From NCBI GenBank assembly GCA_009886625.1, contig QXZA01000016.1, positions 1 to 37,888 of the forward strand: 37,888 nucleotides of DNA. Direction: 5' to 3'. The stretch comes from Flavobacteriaceae bacterium. Its GTDB lineage: Bacteria; Bacteroidota; Bacteroidia; Flavobacteriales; Flavobacteriaceae. The translations under genes were made by a program, and so were the position numbers. The notes below the pieces were generated by a model. The model searched no databases. It had not been told where the DNA came from and saw only the letters and a list, made by a program, of their open reading frames with translations. Shown in pieces: positions 17,654-25,442 of this stretch (its first letter is position 1; each line of letters begins with the position of its first letter).

Positions 17654-18085
17654 ATGAAAAACAGAAGAACCTTTTTAAAAACTGCATGTAAACCTATAGT
17701 GTTGGCTGCTTTTGGAATACCATTACTTGAAGCTTGCGCTAAAGACGAAGCTACATATACGCCTTCTACTGGAGGACAAAGCCAGAGTACTCCAGATGGA
17801 CCAATTGAGGTTGATATTTCAAGTTCACTTTTTGTTGATATTCAGGCTGTTGGTGGGTGGATGAATTATACTTCCAAAAACCTCTTATTAATTAGAATTA
17901 GCGATACAGAAGTTCGGGCGTTTGACAATAGCTGTCCTCATCAAGGAAATAGAGATCGTTGGTCTTTTGATGGATCTAAGTTTGAATGTGGGTATCACAA
18001 CAACTCGTATACCACATCATGTAATGGTTCGCTGACCTGTTACACAACAAAATTAGAGGGGACGATTCTAACAATAACAGTTTAA
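17654..18085 (+). CDS. Rieske [2Fe-2S] lipoprotein with Tat-like signal
   Basis: 143 residues. The N-terminus KNRRTFLKTACK resembles a twin-arginine signal and is followed by a lipobox-like LLEAC with C28 as the lipidated cysteine. The Rieske domain has both cluster-binding motifs, C94-P-H96 and C112-GY-H115, so a [2Fe-2S] cluster with two Cys and two His ligands should form. It is a short, free-standing Rieske protein, probably held on the periplasmic face of a membrane after folding in the cytoplasm. Its electron partner is unknown; no cytochrome b or oxygenase subunit is nearby. The stop codon overlaps that of the next convergent gene (shared TTAA). Confidence 0.88.
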   Translation: MKNRRTFLKTACKPIVLAAFGIPLLEACAKDEATYTPSTGGQSQSTPDGPIEVDISSSLFVDIQAVGGWMNYTSKNLLLIRISDTEVRAFDNSCPHQGNRDRWSFDGSKFECGYHNNSYTTSCNGSLTCYTTKLEGTILTITV

Positions 18086-18633
18086 TTCTTTTTTCGACTC
18101 GCTTTTCTCTCAACTTTTCGTTGCTCTTTTTGGAGAGACTTTTTATTTAGTTCCTTTTGAACCTTTCTTTCTTCTTCTTTTTTCAAGTCATATTCTTCTC
18201 TTAGCTCAGTTATATCACTCCCCGTAATCTCCTCTTGATCAGCGGCTTGCAAAGAAATGTCTTCAACAGAAAAATTAGCCTTATTGGTTTGCTTTCGCAT
18301 TACTTCCCTAGCTGCTTTTAAATTGTAATAAAATCCTGGATCAATCATTTTATTAGCTAAAAAGTGTTCCTTCTTTTTTTTATCCCAACGCACAAACATA
18401 AAACCTCCATTTACAGAATCTAATTTTACACGATAAACATGAGCATAATTAGGTAAGGTCTGATAGATTTGAATTTCTTCGGGAGTATACCCCGCAACAT
18501 AAAGTAGTTCCTGAACAAATGCATATTGAGTTTCGACAGATGGGTCATCATAAAAACCCTCAAGTTGAAGTCCACTATCTTGCGCAAAAGTGAATGCACA
18601 AAACAATCCAAAAACATATACGATCTTTCTCAT
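18082..18633 (-). CDS. Secreted protein of unknown function with basic coiled C-terminus
   Basis: 183 residues. A signal peptide (MRKIVYVFGLFCAFTFAQ) precedes a soluble region of about 100 residues containing GGFMFVRWDKKKKEHF and a helical stretch, and the last 45 residues (from about ELREEYDLKKEEERK) are dense in K, E and R and probably form a charged helix. I do not recognise the family. It is convergent with the Rieske gene and has 177 nt before the next gene upstream, so it may be monocistronic. Confidence 0.75.
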   Translation of the reverse strand: MRKIVYVFGLFCAFTFAQDSGLQLEGFYDDPSVETQYAFVQELLYVAGYTPEEIQIYQTLPNYAHVYRVKLDSVNGGFMFVRWDKKKKEHFLANKMIDPGFYYNLKAAREVMRKQTNKANFSVEDISLQAADQEEITGSDITELREEYDLKKEEERKVQKELNKKSLQKEQRKVERKASRKKN

Positions 18634-18810
18634 TACTCTAATTTAGTTGTATTTACGCGATAGTTAATATCAAAGACAATAAGTATTCAATAGATTAAAA
18701 ATAATCAAAGCAGTTGGAATATTGGATTTGAAAATAAATAAAAACAGTTTTCAAATCTTCAAAACATAAAAACTTACTTCTAGGTCAAATCAAAAAAATT
18801 AGAAAGAGAA

Positions 18811-21228
18811 TTAATACGAGTACACAAGCTGCACTTGAAAATTCCTTCCAACTTCATCTGCATAATAACGCATTCTGTTTAGATAGTCTCGATATCTAGT
18901 GTTGGTTAAATTATTTAACATAAACCGAATACTAGTTTTAGATTCTTTAACATCTCCAATGTGGATTAAAAAAAACAAATCTACAGCCTGATAAGCATTA
19001 GGTGGGCTACTAATATCAACTTCACGTTGAATCAAAACATTTTCTTGTAAGCTAGAAAAGTTGAAATTCAAATCAGGAAATCGATTTTGCCTAGATACAA
19101 AGTGATTGACTATTTCAACTTCATATCGTTTTTTAGGCGAGCGGTACTTAAAACTTTGAGTGGTATTAAAAGGAGGGATATTGATTAACGGAAGGTCGTT
19201 GTTCAAATCTTGGGCATAGGTGAACGCTGCATTAACATTTGCAGTCAATTGGTTTGAAAAATCATACTCAAAAGTGGTGTCAACTCCCCAGAGTAATGCA
19301 TCAGTTGCTTCATATTGCCAAACAGGAAAAGCACCTCTAATAGTTTGCTGAAGTCCTTTGGGACCAATGAAAATATAATTATTGATTTTAGAAAAATAAG
19401 GTTCAATGACGCCTTTCAGTTTTCCTGAAGTTTTGGAAAAACTCAACAAGAGTTTATTAGAAACTTCTTTTTCCAATGTCAAACTCCCAAATTCTATGGT
19501 TGCTAAAGAATGATGCAATCCATCACTAAATAATTCTGAAGCATTGGGTGACCTTTGAGACAAAATAAATGAAAGACTCGTTTCAAACTGTTTCCCAAGT
19601 TCAAAAGAAATTCCTGTTTGAGCAGCAAAATTTAAAAAATCGAATTGAGGGTTTACTAAAATTTGAGTCCCTCTTTGCTCTACTTCAAATTGTGAAAAAA
19701 CTTCATCATACCCTCTACTTTCCCAATCAGTAACTGTGTAATACTTCTGTACCTCCCAATTCACTTGGTCTAGACGTAATCCCCAATCCCAATGAAAAGA
19801 ATTTGATGGCTTGTAAGAACCGACCCAGTAACTCCCAAATTGGGTTTTAACGTGATCGGGAATCAATCGTTTGACCCCTGTGTTAGGATTCGAAAAATTA
19901 TCTTGAAGTAAGGCATTTACCCCCCACTCTTGAGTCCAATTAAAATCTTTCCTCCATATGATATTTCCTAGCATACTATGTGTTTGTAACTTAAGGTCAA
20001 TAGCAGGAATATCATCAGAGATTCCTCTTCTAATATCGAATTCTTTTCTAGAATTTACTTGATAATTATAATCCAACTGCCATTTTAAATCTTTACTGAA
20101 TTTATTAAAATAGATGACGTGAATATTTTGATGTATGCCTTGTTGTTTGGGCGCATTAATCTGATGTGTGAACGGCTCTATTCTGAGAGGCTTGTCGACC
20201 TCCAATGCCCTCACTAAATCTTGAATATTTCCAATATGCGCAGCTCGTAAAATCCCTATCTCATTTTGAAAACGAGAATAATTCAGCTCCCAACCCTTAC
20301 TAATTTTATTTCGACCTAATTTAAATGAAACATTGAATTCTTTGACCCCTGTATTGGAGAGTAAATAATCCGGCGCACTCAAATCGCCAAATCTCTTTGC
20401 CGTGAGCTGTCCATTTACATAATAACCATTTGAAGTAGACTTCATCAATTTTGACGTGAGGCTTCCTCCTCTCCCATTTAAGGAAGCATTCATTATGGTT
20501 TGACCAAAAAGACTGTCTTTTAGGATCAGTTTTGGCGGTGATAAAACGATAATTCCACCTGGAATATCTCCTCCATATTTTAATGCAGAAGCACCTTTTA
20601 TAAGTTGAACATTTTGAAAAGCATTTAGATCAATATTTGGAGCGTGATCTGCTCCCCATTCTTGATCTTGAAGCCGAATACCATTCGCTACTATCCCTAC
20701 ACGACTTCCATACATTCCATGGATCATGGGTTTTGCTATAGCATTTCCTGTCTTTAAGGAGGAAACCCCAGCCAATGATTTTAAAGCGTCTGATAAACTC
20801 TGGCTACTGTACAGAATTATTTGATCTGTATTTAAACGAGACTCTTTGGCGTTACCATTGAGTCCTTTAAGTTGATTGTCTGAAATCACAATCTCCTCTA
20901 ACTCATTAATATGGTGCTCTAACTCAAAATTTAAATCAGTATTTGATATGAGGTTGTGTTTTTTTGAAATAGGATTGCATTCGGGATGTGAAAGAAACAG
21001 AATCTTTTCTCCTGGACATAAATTTCCAAAAGAATAGATTCCGTTTTCATTTGTTTGCACAAAAAGGTCGGTTCCTTCTATCTTTAGTAGGGCACCAAAA
21101 ATTGGAGTTCCATCATGCAGATCAGTCACCCTACCCTTTAGGCTTAAATCACATTCCTGTGCCCCGAGCCAAAAAATACTTTGTATAAAAAGAAAAAAGT
21201 AAATTGTTCTCAGGACGATTAATCTCAT
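18811..21228 (-). CDS. TonB-dependent receptor, ZnuD-like (probable metal uptake)
   Basis: 805 residues: signal peptide, carboxypeptidase-regulatory-like domain (about 27-110), plug domain (about 130-230) with MIHGMYGSRVGIVANGIR and DQEWGADHAPNID, and a beta barrel. That plug sequence is typical of the ZnuD-like receptors, which carry zinc or other metals; RIEPFTHQINAPKQ and several further histidines in the barrel loops fit this. The metal is inferred, not shown. Its ATG overlaps the stop of the upstream lipoprotein gene by one base (TAATG), so translation is probably coupled. The last residues end in tyrosine (VQLVYSY). Confidence 0.85.
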   Translation of the reverse strand: MRLIVLRTIYFFLFIQSIFWLGAQECDLSLKGRVTDLHDGTPIFGALLKIEGTDLFVQTNENGIYSFGNLCPGEKILFLSHPECNPISKKHNLISNTDLNFELEHHINELEEIVISDNQLKGLNGNAKESRLNTDQIILYSSQSLSDALKSLAGVSSLKTGNAIAKPMIHGMYGSRVGIVANGIRLQDQEWGADHAPNIDLNAFQNVQLIKGASALKYGGDIPGGIIVLSPPKLILKDSLFGQTIMNASLNGRGGSLTSKLMKSTSNGYYVNGQLTAKRFGDLSAPDYLLSNTGVKEFNVSFKLGRNKISKGWELNYSRFQNEIGILRAAHIGNIQDLVRALEVDKPLRIEPFTHQINAPKQQGIHQNIHVIYFNKFSKDLKWQLDYNYQVNSRKEFDIRRGISDDIPAIDLKLQTHSMLGNIIWRKDFNWTQEWGVNALLQDNFSNPNTGVKRLIPDHVKTQFGSYWVGSYKPSNSFHWDWGLRLDQVNWEVQKYYTVTDWESRGYDEVFSQFEVEQRGTQILVNPQFDFLNFAAQTGISFELGKQFETSLSFILSQRSPNASELFSDGLHHSLATIEFGSLTLEKEVSNKLLLSFSKTSGKLKGVIEPYFSKINNYIFIGPKGLQQTIRGAFPVWQYEATDALLWGVDTTFEYDFSNQLTANVNAAFTYAQDLNNDLPLINIPPFNTTQSFKYRSPKKRYEVEIVNHFVSRQNRFPDLNFNFSSLQENVLIQREVDISSPPNAYQAVDLFFLIHIGDVKESKTSIRFMLNNLTNTRYRDYLNRMRYYADEVGRNFQVQLVYSY

Positions 21229-21779
21229 TATTCAATGACAACTAAAGGAATATCTACTGCAACGTCTGTTTCTCCTCCAAAACCGTCTCGTGTTGTACTC
21301 GCTTTTGTAGTGGGTTCGTGAATTAAATATACACTTACTACTCCATTACCTATCTCACCGGTAGACCATACTGTATTAATAAAAACTGGGTTTTGATCCT
21401 CGTCCAAAGCATCTGAACCACCTTGAACAAAAGGAATAGTGACTCCCGAAAATTCATAAAATACTTGATGCTCATCTGCCTCCTCTATTACTTCTTCAGT
21501 AATATCTTCTATGTCTGCTGGATCACTTTCGTCATAAAAAGCAATTTCTACTTGATACTCAGAATTTGCCTTTAGGGTAATTGATTCAGAATTGGCACTA
21601 GTAGTACTCCATCGTACTATTTGATCTTCTTCTGAAGATGATGTGAAGGTAAGTTCAACAGTTGTAATTAATTCTTGTTCTAGTATTGCTTCCGGCTCCT
21701 CAGGTGAGCATGAAATTAGAAAAGTTGCTGCCAATAATGGCAATAAAAATGTTTTTTGTAAAAATTTGAATTGTTTCAT
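21228..21779 (-). CDS. Lipoprotein upstream of the ZnuD-like receptor
   Basis: 183 residues with a type II signal peptide ending in LISC, lipidated at C24. The acidic SPEEPE just after the cysteine could act as a surface-export signal of the type known in Bacteroidota, but that is inferred. The rest is acidic with beta-strand-rich segments (TVELTFTSSSEEDQIVRW, then EDQNPVFINTVW) and no cysteine or domain I can name. Coupled by a one-base overlap to the receptor gene and preceded by a perfect AT palindrome, it may bind or present the substrate of the receptor. Confidence 0.8.
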   Translation of the reverse strand: MKQFKFLQKTFLLPLLAATFLISCSPEEPEAILEQELITTVELTFTSSSEEDQIVRWSTTSANSESITLKANSEYQVEIAFYDESDPADIEDITEEVIEEADEHQVFYEFSGVTIPFVQGGSDALDEDQNPVFINTVWSTGEIGNGVVSVYLIHEPTTKASTTRDGFGGETDVAVDIPLVVIE

Positions 21780-21813
21780 TTGGATACTGTTTCGTTAAAT
21801 AAATAAGATCATA

Positions 21814-21832
21814 ATTCAATATTTAATTGAAT
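21814..21832. promoter_or_regulatory. Perfect AT palindrome, candidate operator
   Basis: ATTCAAT (21814-21820) and ATTGAAT (21826-21832) form a perfect inverted repeat around ATTTA. It lies 35 nt upstream of the lipoprotein ATG in the 68-nt gap after the His-rich gene. Size and base content resemble Fur/Zur-type operators, but the flavobacterial Zur box is not something I can match; a chance palindrome or RNA hairpin is also possible. Confidence 0.3.
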
Positions 21833-21847
21833 CATGAGAGATGATTT

Positions 21848-22192
21848 TTATGATAGAAACAGTACAGGTGGAGCTCTTGATTTGGAAAATTGATAAAAAT
21901 AAGTTTTGTAAAAAGAAATATAGGATACTTTATCCTCACTAATTTCTTCAAAAATTATATAATCAAATTGCTTGACCTCGTCATGAACCAGAGGTTGAAA
22001 GAAATAATCCAACACATCATTATGACTATTGGATTCGTGAATATGTGTTTTATTATTCTTACAAAGGTTTGGATCTGAGTGGTACTCAAATCCATGAATG
22101 AGTTTTAGTCCTATAGGGATCAAAAAAACCATTACCAAACCGACCGATATCAGTTGGGTAAAATAAAATCGAATGATTTTTTTATAGTTCAA
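21848..22192 (-). CDS. Small His-rich membrane or secreted protein
   Basis: 114 residues from a TTG start; no ATG is available upstream because the preceding in-frame codon run meets the stop of the DUF1080 gene. One hydrophobic helix (about residues 10-31) acts as anchor or signal. The next 40 residues hold six histidines, two of them in THIHESNSH, plus acidic residues and one cysteine, and the chain ends in SRAPPVLFLS. Small proteins of this shape beside ZnuD-like receptors occur in flavobacteria as far as I recall, but have no assigned role. An internal ATG within the helix is a less likely start. It could buffer metal in the periplasm. Confidence 0.65.
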   Translation of the reverse strand: MNYKKIIRFYFTQLISVGLVMVFLIPIGLKLIHGFEYHSDPNLCKNNKTHIHESNSHNDVLDYFFQPLVHDEVKQFDYIIFEEISEDKVSYISFYKTYFYQFSKSRAPPVLFLS

Positions 22193-22193
22193 A

Positions 22194-22934
22194 TTAAAGT
22201 TCTCTTAGTTTTATATTTCTGTACGAAATTACGCCAGGATGATCTTGAAAACAAAGATATCCCTCTTTAAATTTACCAAAACCTGACATTTCTTTAAATT
22301 TACTTTTAGAAACCAATTCATTCCATTCAGGACCTTCCAAGGGAAAACGATTGATTTCCATTCCATTATGGACTACTGTACCTTTATTTTTTTTATAATC
22401 TATTGTAATATGATAACTATTCCATTCTCCTGCGGGTTTAGCCATCACATGATCAGGGGCTACCATGTCATATAGAGAACCTGTGGTATGGATTTGATTT
22501 TTTTCATCATCTCCATAAATATCTGCATCGATGATTTGTATCTCTGGACCAGTAAGGTATGGAGCGTCATAGGCATCTTCTTCAGTTACTCCCCACATAA
22601 AACCACTATTGGAATTAGGCGAAAGTTTCCATTCGAATTTTATTTCGAAGCTTGTGAATTTTTTGCTAGAAATTAAACTCTTATTTCCTTCACCCTCAGC
22701 CTTTTCAGAATTATAAGTGAAAACACCTTCAGAAACTGTCCATCCCGTTTTTTCTCCATCTTCATTTTGATAGATATGCCATCCATCCAAACTGTTGGTA
22801 GCGCTCATATTTATCCACTCTTGTTCTATACTTGGCTCATCCCCAGATTTTGCCTTTTCAACTTTTTTAGTGCTATTTTGACATCCAACTAGAAGAAGTA
22901 GACAAAAAATTACATTGAATGGTGTGTTTTTCAT
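22194..22934 (-). CDS. DUF1080 lipoprotein (3-keto-disaccharide hydrolase-like)
   Basis: 246 residues. A lipoprotein signal ends in LLVGC. The mature part is a concanavalin-like beta sandwich of the DUF1080 family: DGWHIYQNEDGEKTGWTV, FEIKFEWKLSPNSNSGFMW, GPEIQIIDAD and the closing GYLCFQDHPGVISYRNIKL. Members cleave or bind sugars oxidised at carbon 3, which fits the isomerase/epimerase genes some 6 kb to the right. Its stop is only one base from the TTG start of the His-rich gene. On its other side lies the decayed CoA-transferase remnant, with no clear promoter seen. Confidence 0.88.
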   Translation of the reverse strand: MKNTPFNVIFCLLLLVGCQNSTKKVEKAKSGDEPSIEQEWINMSATNSLDGWHIYQNEDGEKTGWTVSEGVFTYNSEKAEGEGNKSLISSKKFTSFEIKFEWKLSPNSNSGFMWGVTEEDAYDAPYLTGPEIQIIDADIYGDDEKNQIHTTGSLYDMVAPDHVMAKPAGEWNSYHITIDYKKNKGTVVHNGMEINRFPLEGPEWNELVSKSKFKEMSGFGKFKEGYLCFQDHPGVISYRNIKLREL

Positions 22935-23008
22935 TTTATTATAATTTATTTAAAATTAATAAATTATTTAATTTCCTTGTAGAATAATCTATAGAATCGA
23001 AAAGAAAA

Positions 23009-23614
23009 CTAAAAATGCATTTCTTTCACCAGATCAGGAATGATAAGTTTACCCACAGTTGCATCCTTGATTTCTTGAATACTAACTTCTAGTGCATGCT
23101 CCACCAATAAAAACCCTTGATGAGTAACATCCAAAACTGCTAATTCAGTAACCATTCTTTATACACATCCTAAGCTAGCGAGGGGCAGACTAAATTTAGA
23201 AAGTAATTTAGAATCTCCGTTTTTATTGATATGCATCATTGCAACAATGATATTTTCTGCTTAAGTAACAAGATCCATTACTCCTATAATTGTCAGGTCT
23301 ATATGTTCCCCTCTAATCATTCCAAAACTCATGTTAGAGTCAAAAAAACAAGCGCCGGGTAAATTAGTGATAGTTTGTTACCGTGCATTAATTAGATTAG
23401 CATTTTCTTCTCCCTCACTAGAAAAAGACATAAAACAAACCGATCAACCCATACATTATTAGAAATACAATATAGCTCTGAGACTCCCATTCGGATTAAC
23501 TCAACAACAAATTTCTGGGATTCCGCACAGTCCAAATCCTCCTAACATCAATGTAATTTCGGAAGACACTCCTTCTAAAGATTTTTGAGCTGAAAGTATG
23601 GTTTTGTTAACCAT
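23009..23614 (-). pseudogene. Fused remnant of 3-oxoacid CoA-transferase subunits A and B (scoA-scoB)
   Basis: Read on the minus strand from ATG 23614, the DNA encodes the start of subunit A (MVNKTILSAQKSLEGV, then LMLGGFGLCGIPE). A frameshift near 23505 follows, after which VVELIRMGVSELYCISNN continues. Around 23415 the sequence jumps into the middle of subunit [32 protein letters not shown] and [11 protein letters not shown]. It then loses about 25 residues and resumes at MDLVT, ending with MVTELAVLDVTHQGFLLVE and a stop at 23009-23011. Three in-frame TAA stops interrupt the B part (23378-23380, 23261-23263, 23159-23161). The intact enzyme moves CoA from succinyl-CoA to acetoacetate. This copy cannot work. 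It starts 18 nt after etfA. Confidence 0.88.
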
Positions 23615-23632
23615 TTGGGGAAGTTTAATTCT

Positions 23633-24583
23633 TTACTGAATAGCCTTTAATTTTTCAATTAACTGAGGAACAACTTCAAAAGCATCTCCTACAATCCCAT
23701 AATCTGCGGCTTTAAAAAAGGGCGCTTCAGGATCACTATTAATAACCACTTTCACTTTTGATGAATTAATCCCTGCTAAATGTTGTATGGCTCCAGAAAC
23801 ACCAATTGCAATATAAAGATTGGAAGCGACCGGTTTTCCTGTTTGGCCAACATGTTCACTGTGTGGACGCCAACCTAAATCTGAAACAGGTTTTGAGCAC
23901 GCTGTCGCTGCCCCTAGTACCTCTGCAAGATCTTCTATCAAATGCCAGTTTTCAGGACCTTTAAGACCTCTCCCCCCTGAAACTACAATGTCAGCATCAG
24001 CAATGGTTATTTTGTCTGTGGCTTTGTCTATAGAGGTTACTTTTAAGGATGAATTTGACTCAATATAGTCACCTGTAAGTTGTTCTGCAGCTGTTTCTTG
24101 TTCCACAATCCCAAAAGCATTTGAAGAAAGACTCACAACTACTCTGCCTTGTTCACTTACACTCTCATTAAACGCTTTGTTTGTATAACAGGAGCGTTTT
24201 ACTGTAAATGGCTCGTATGAACTAGGAAGTGCAACTACATTAGAAAAATAAGCTGCTTGAGCCCTCACTGCTAATATAGGACCTAAGTAACGTCCATCTG
24301 CACTAGCACTAACTACAACAACTTTTGCATTTTCTTGTTCCACAATACCAACAATACTTGCACAGTAACGATCAACATTGAAAAAGGAATCTTCAGCGGT
24401 ATTGATGTTATAAACTTTATCTGCCCCATGAGAATTCAATATAGATGTGTCTTCTATATTAAAAGTTACAGCAATTAATGCCGTTTTTGTTGAATTTGCA
24501 ATGGCTCTTCCATAAGACGCAACCTCTAATCCAGCTTTCTTTATGATTCCATTCTGAGACTCTATATAAACAACTACTGACAT
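23633..24583 (-). CDS. etfA: Electron transfer flavoprotein alpha subunit
   Basis: 316 residues, the normal length. The C-terminal FAD-binding domain shows the family pattern: GGRGLKGPENWHLIEDLA, TACSKPVSDLGWRPHSEHVG followed by QTGKPV, IAIGVSGAIQHLAG, and ADYGIVGDAFEVVP. With EtfB it forms a soluble heterodimer that takes electrons from acyl-CoA and similar dehydrogenases and passes them to ETF-quinone oxidoreductase. It follows etfB by 13 nt. Neither the dehydrogenase nor the oxidoreductase gene is in this window. Confidence 0.96.
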   Translation of the reverse strand: MSVVVYIESQNGIIKKAGLEVASYGRAIANSTKTALIAVTFNIEDTSILNSHGADKVYNINTAEDSFFNVDRYCASIVGIVEQENAKVVVVSASADGRYLGPILAVRAQAAYFSNVVALPSSYEPFTVKRSCYTNKAFNESVSEQGRVVVSLSSNAFGIVEQETAAEQLTGDYIESNSSLKVTSIDKATDKITIADADIVVSGGRGLKGPENWHLIEDLAEVLGAATACSKPVSDLGWRPHSEHVGQTGKPVASNLYIAIGVSGAIQHLAGINSSKVKVVINSDPEAPFFKAADYGIVGDAFEVVPQLIEKLKAIQ

Positions 24584-24596
24584 AATCTTGTGTTTT

Positions 24597-25343
24597 TTAA
24601 AGCACTTTAGCTTCGTTTTGTAATAATTCTATTAATGTATCGACATTTGCTGCGTCAACTAATTTAACTGGACCTTTTGCTTGAGGTTTCTCAAAATTTT
24701 GAATTGTTGTTTGTCCTTCAACGTCTGAGGGAGTTTCAACAGTTAAGGGCTTTTGGCGTGCCTGCATAATACCACGCATATTTGGAATGATCAAATCTGA
24801 TTCTTCTACCAAACCTTTTTGCGCTCCTAAAACAAGTGGAAGGGTGGCGCTTAAGCTTTCTTTACCACCATCAATTTCACGTTGAAGTGAGGCTGAAGTT
24901 CCATCAATATCTAATTGAATACAATTGGCTACATAAGGTATCGATAAAATTGAGGCCAACATACCCCCTACCATCGCACCATTGTAATCAATAGACTCTC
25001 GACCGGTAATGATCAAATCATATTTCTCCTTAGCACATAAAGATGCTAACTGGCTTGCTACAAAATAACCATCTTCAGGAATTGCATCAATTCTAATGGC
25101 TTGATCTGCCCCTATTGCCAAACACTTTCTCAAAATGGGTTCGCAACTGGCATCACCCACAGTGACTACTGTAACTTTAGCTCCAGATTTTTGTTGGAGC
25201 CAAATAGCACGTGTTAATCCAAACTCATCATTAGGGTTTATAATAAACTGAACACCATTGGTATCAAAAGATTTATTATCATCTTTAAAATTGATTTTTG
25301 AAGTGGTATCCGGAACATTACTTATACAAACTAGTATATTCAT
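24597..25343 (-). CDS. etfB: Electron transfer flavoprotein beta subunit
   Basis: 248 residues, the partner of EtfA. The N-terminus MNILVCISNVPDTTSKINF, the segment INPNDEFGLTRAIWLQ, and GRESIDYNGAMVGGMLAS with the later GGKESLSATLPLVLGAQKG are typical of the AMP-binding beta subunit. The gene is the first of etfB-etfA. A perfect palindrome lies 29-55 nt upstream of the ATG, and TAGTTTCG (minus strand, 25368-25361) differs from the -7 consensus by one base, so the promoter probably lies in that gap. Confidence 0.96.
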   Translation of the reverse strand: MNILVCISNVPDTTSKINFKDDNKSFDTNGVQFIINPNDEFGLTRAIWLQQKSGAKVTVVTVGDASCEPILRKCLAIGADQAIRIDAIPEDGYFVASQLASLCAKEKYDLIITGRESIDYNGAMVGGMLASILSIPYVANCIQLDIDGTSASLQREIDGGKESLSATLPLVLGAQKGLVEESDLIIPNMRGIMQARQKPLTVETPSDVEGQTTIQNFEKPQAKGPVKLVDAANVDTLIELLQNEAKVL

Positions 25344-25371
25344 TTTTTAGGATTTTAATACGAAACTAATA

Positions 25372-25398
25372 AAAAAAATGACACTGTGTCATTTTTTT
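25372..25398. terminator. Perfect palindrome between xylA and etfB: bidirectional terminator or operator
   Basis: A 13-bp perfect inverted repeat around a single T at 25385: arms of seven A followed by TGACAC and the reverse. The A and T runs at both ends give a stem followed by a U-tract in either direction, suited to ending the xylBA transcript 45 nt past the xylA stop. It also overlaps the region where the -33 box of etfB would lie, so an operator is the alternative reading. Confidence 0.5.
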
Positions 25399-25442
25399 AA
25401 AATAATTATTTAGACTTTAAAAGTGAAATCAAAAATACAGAT

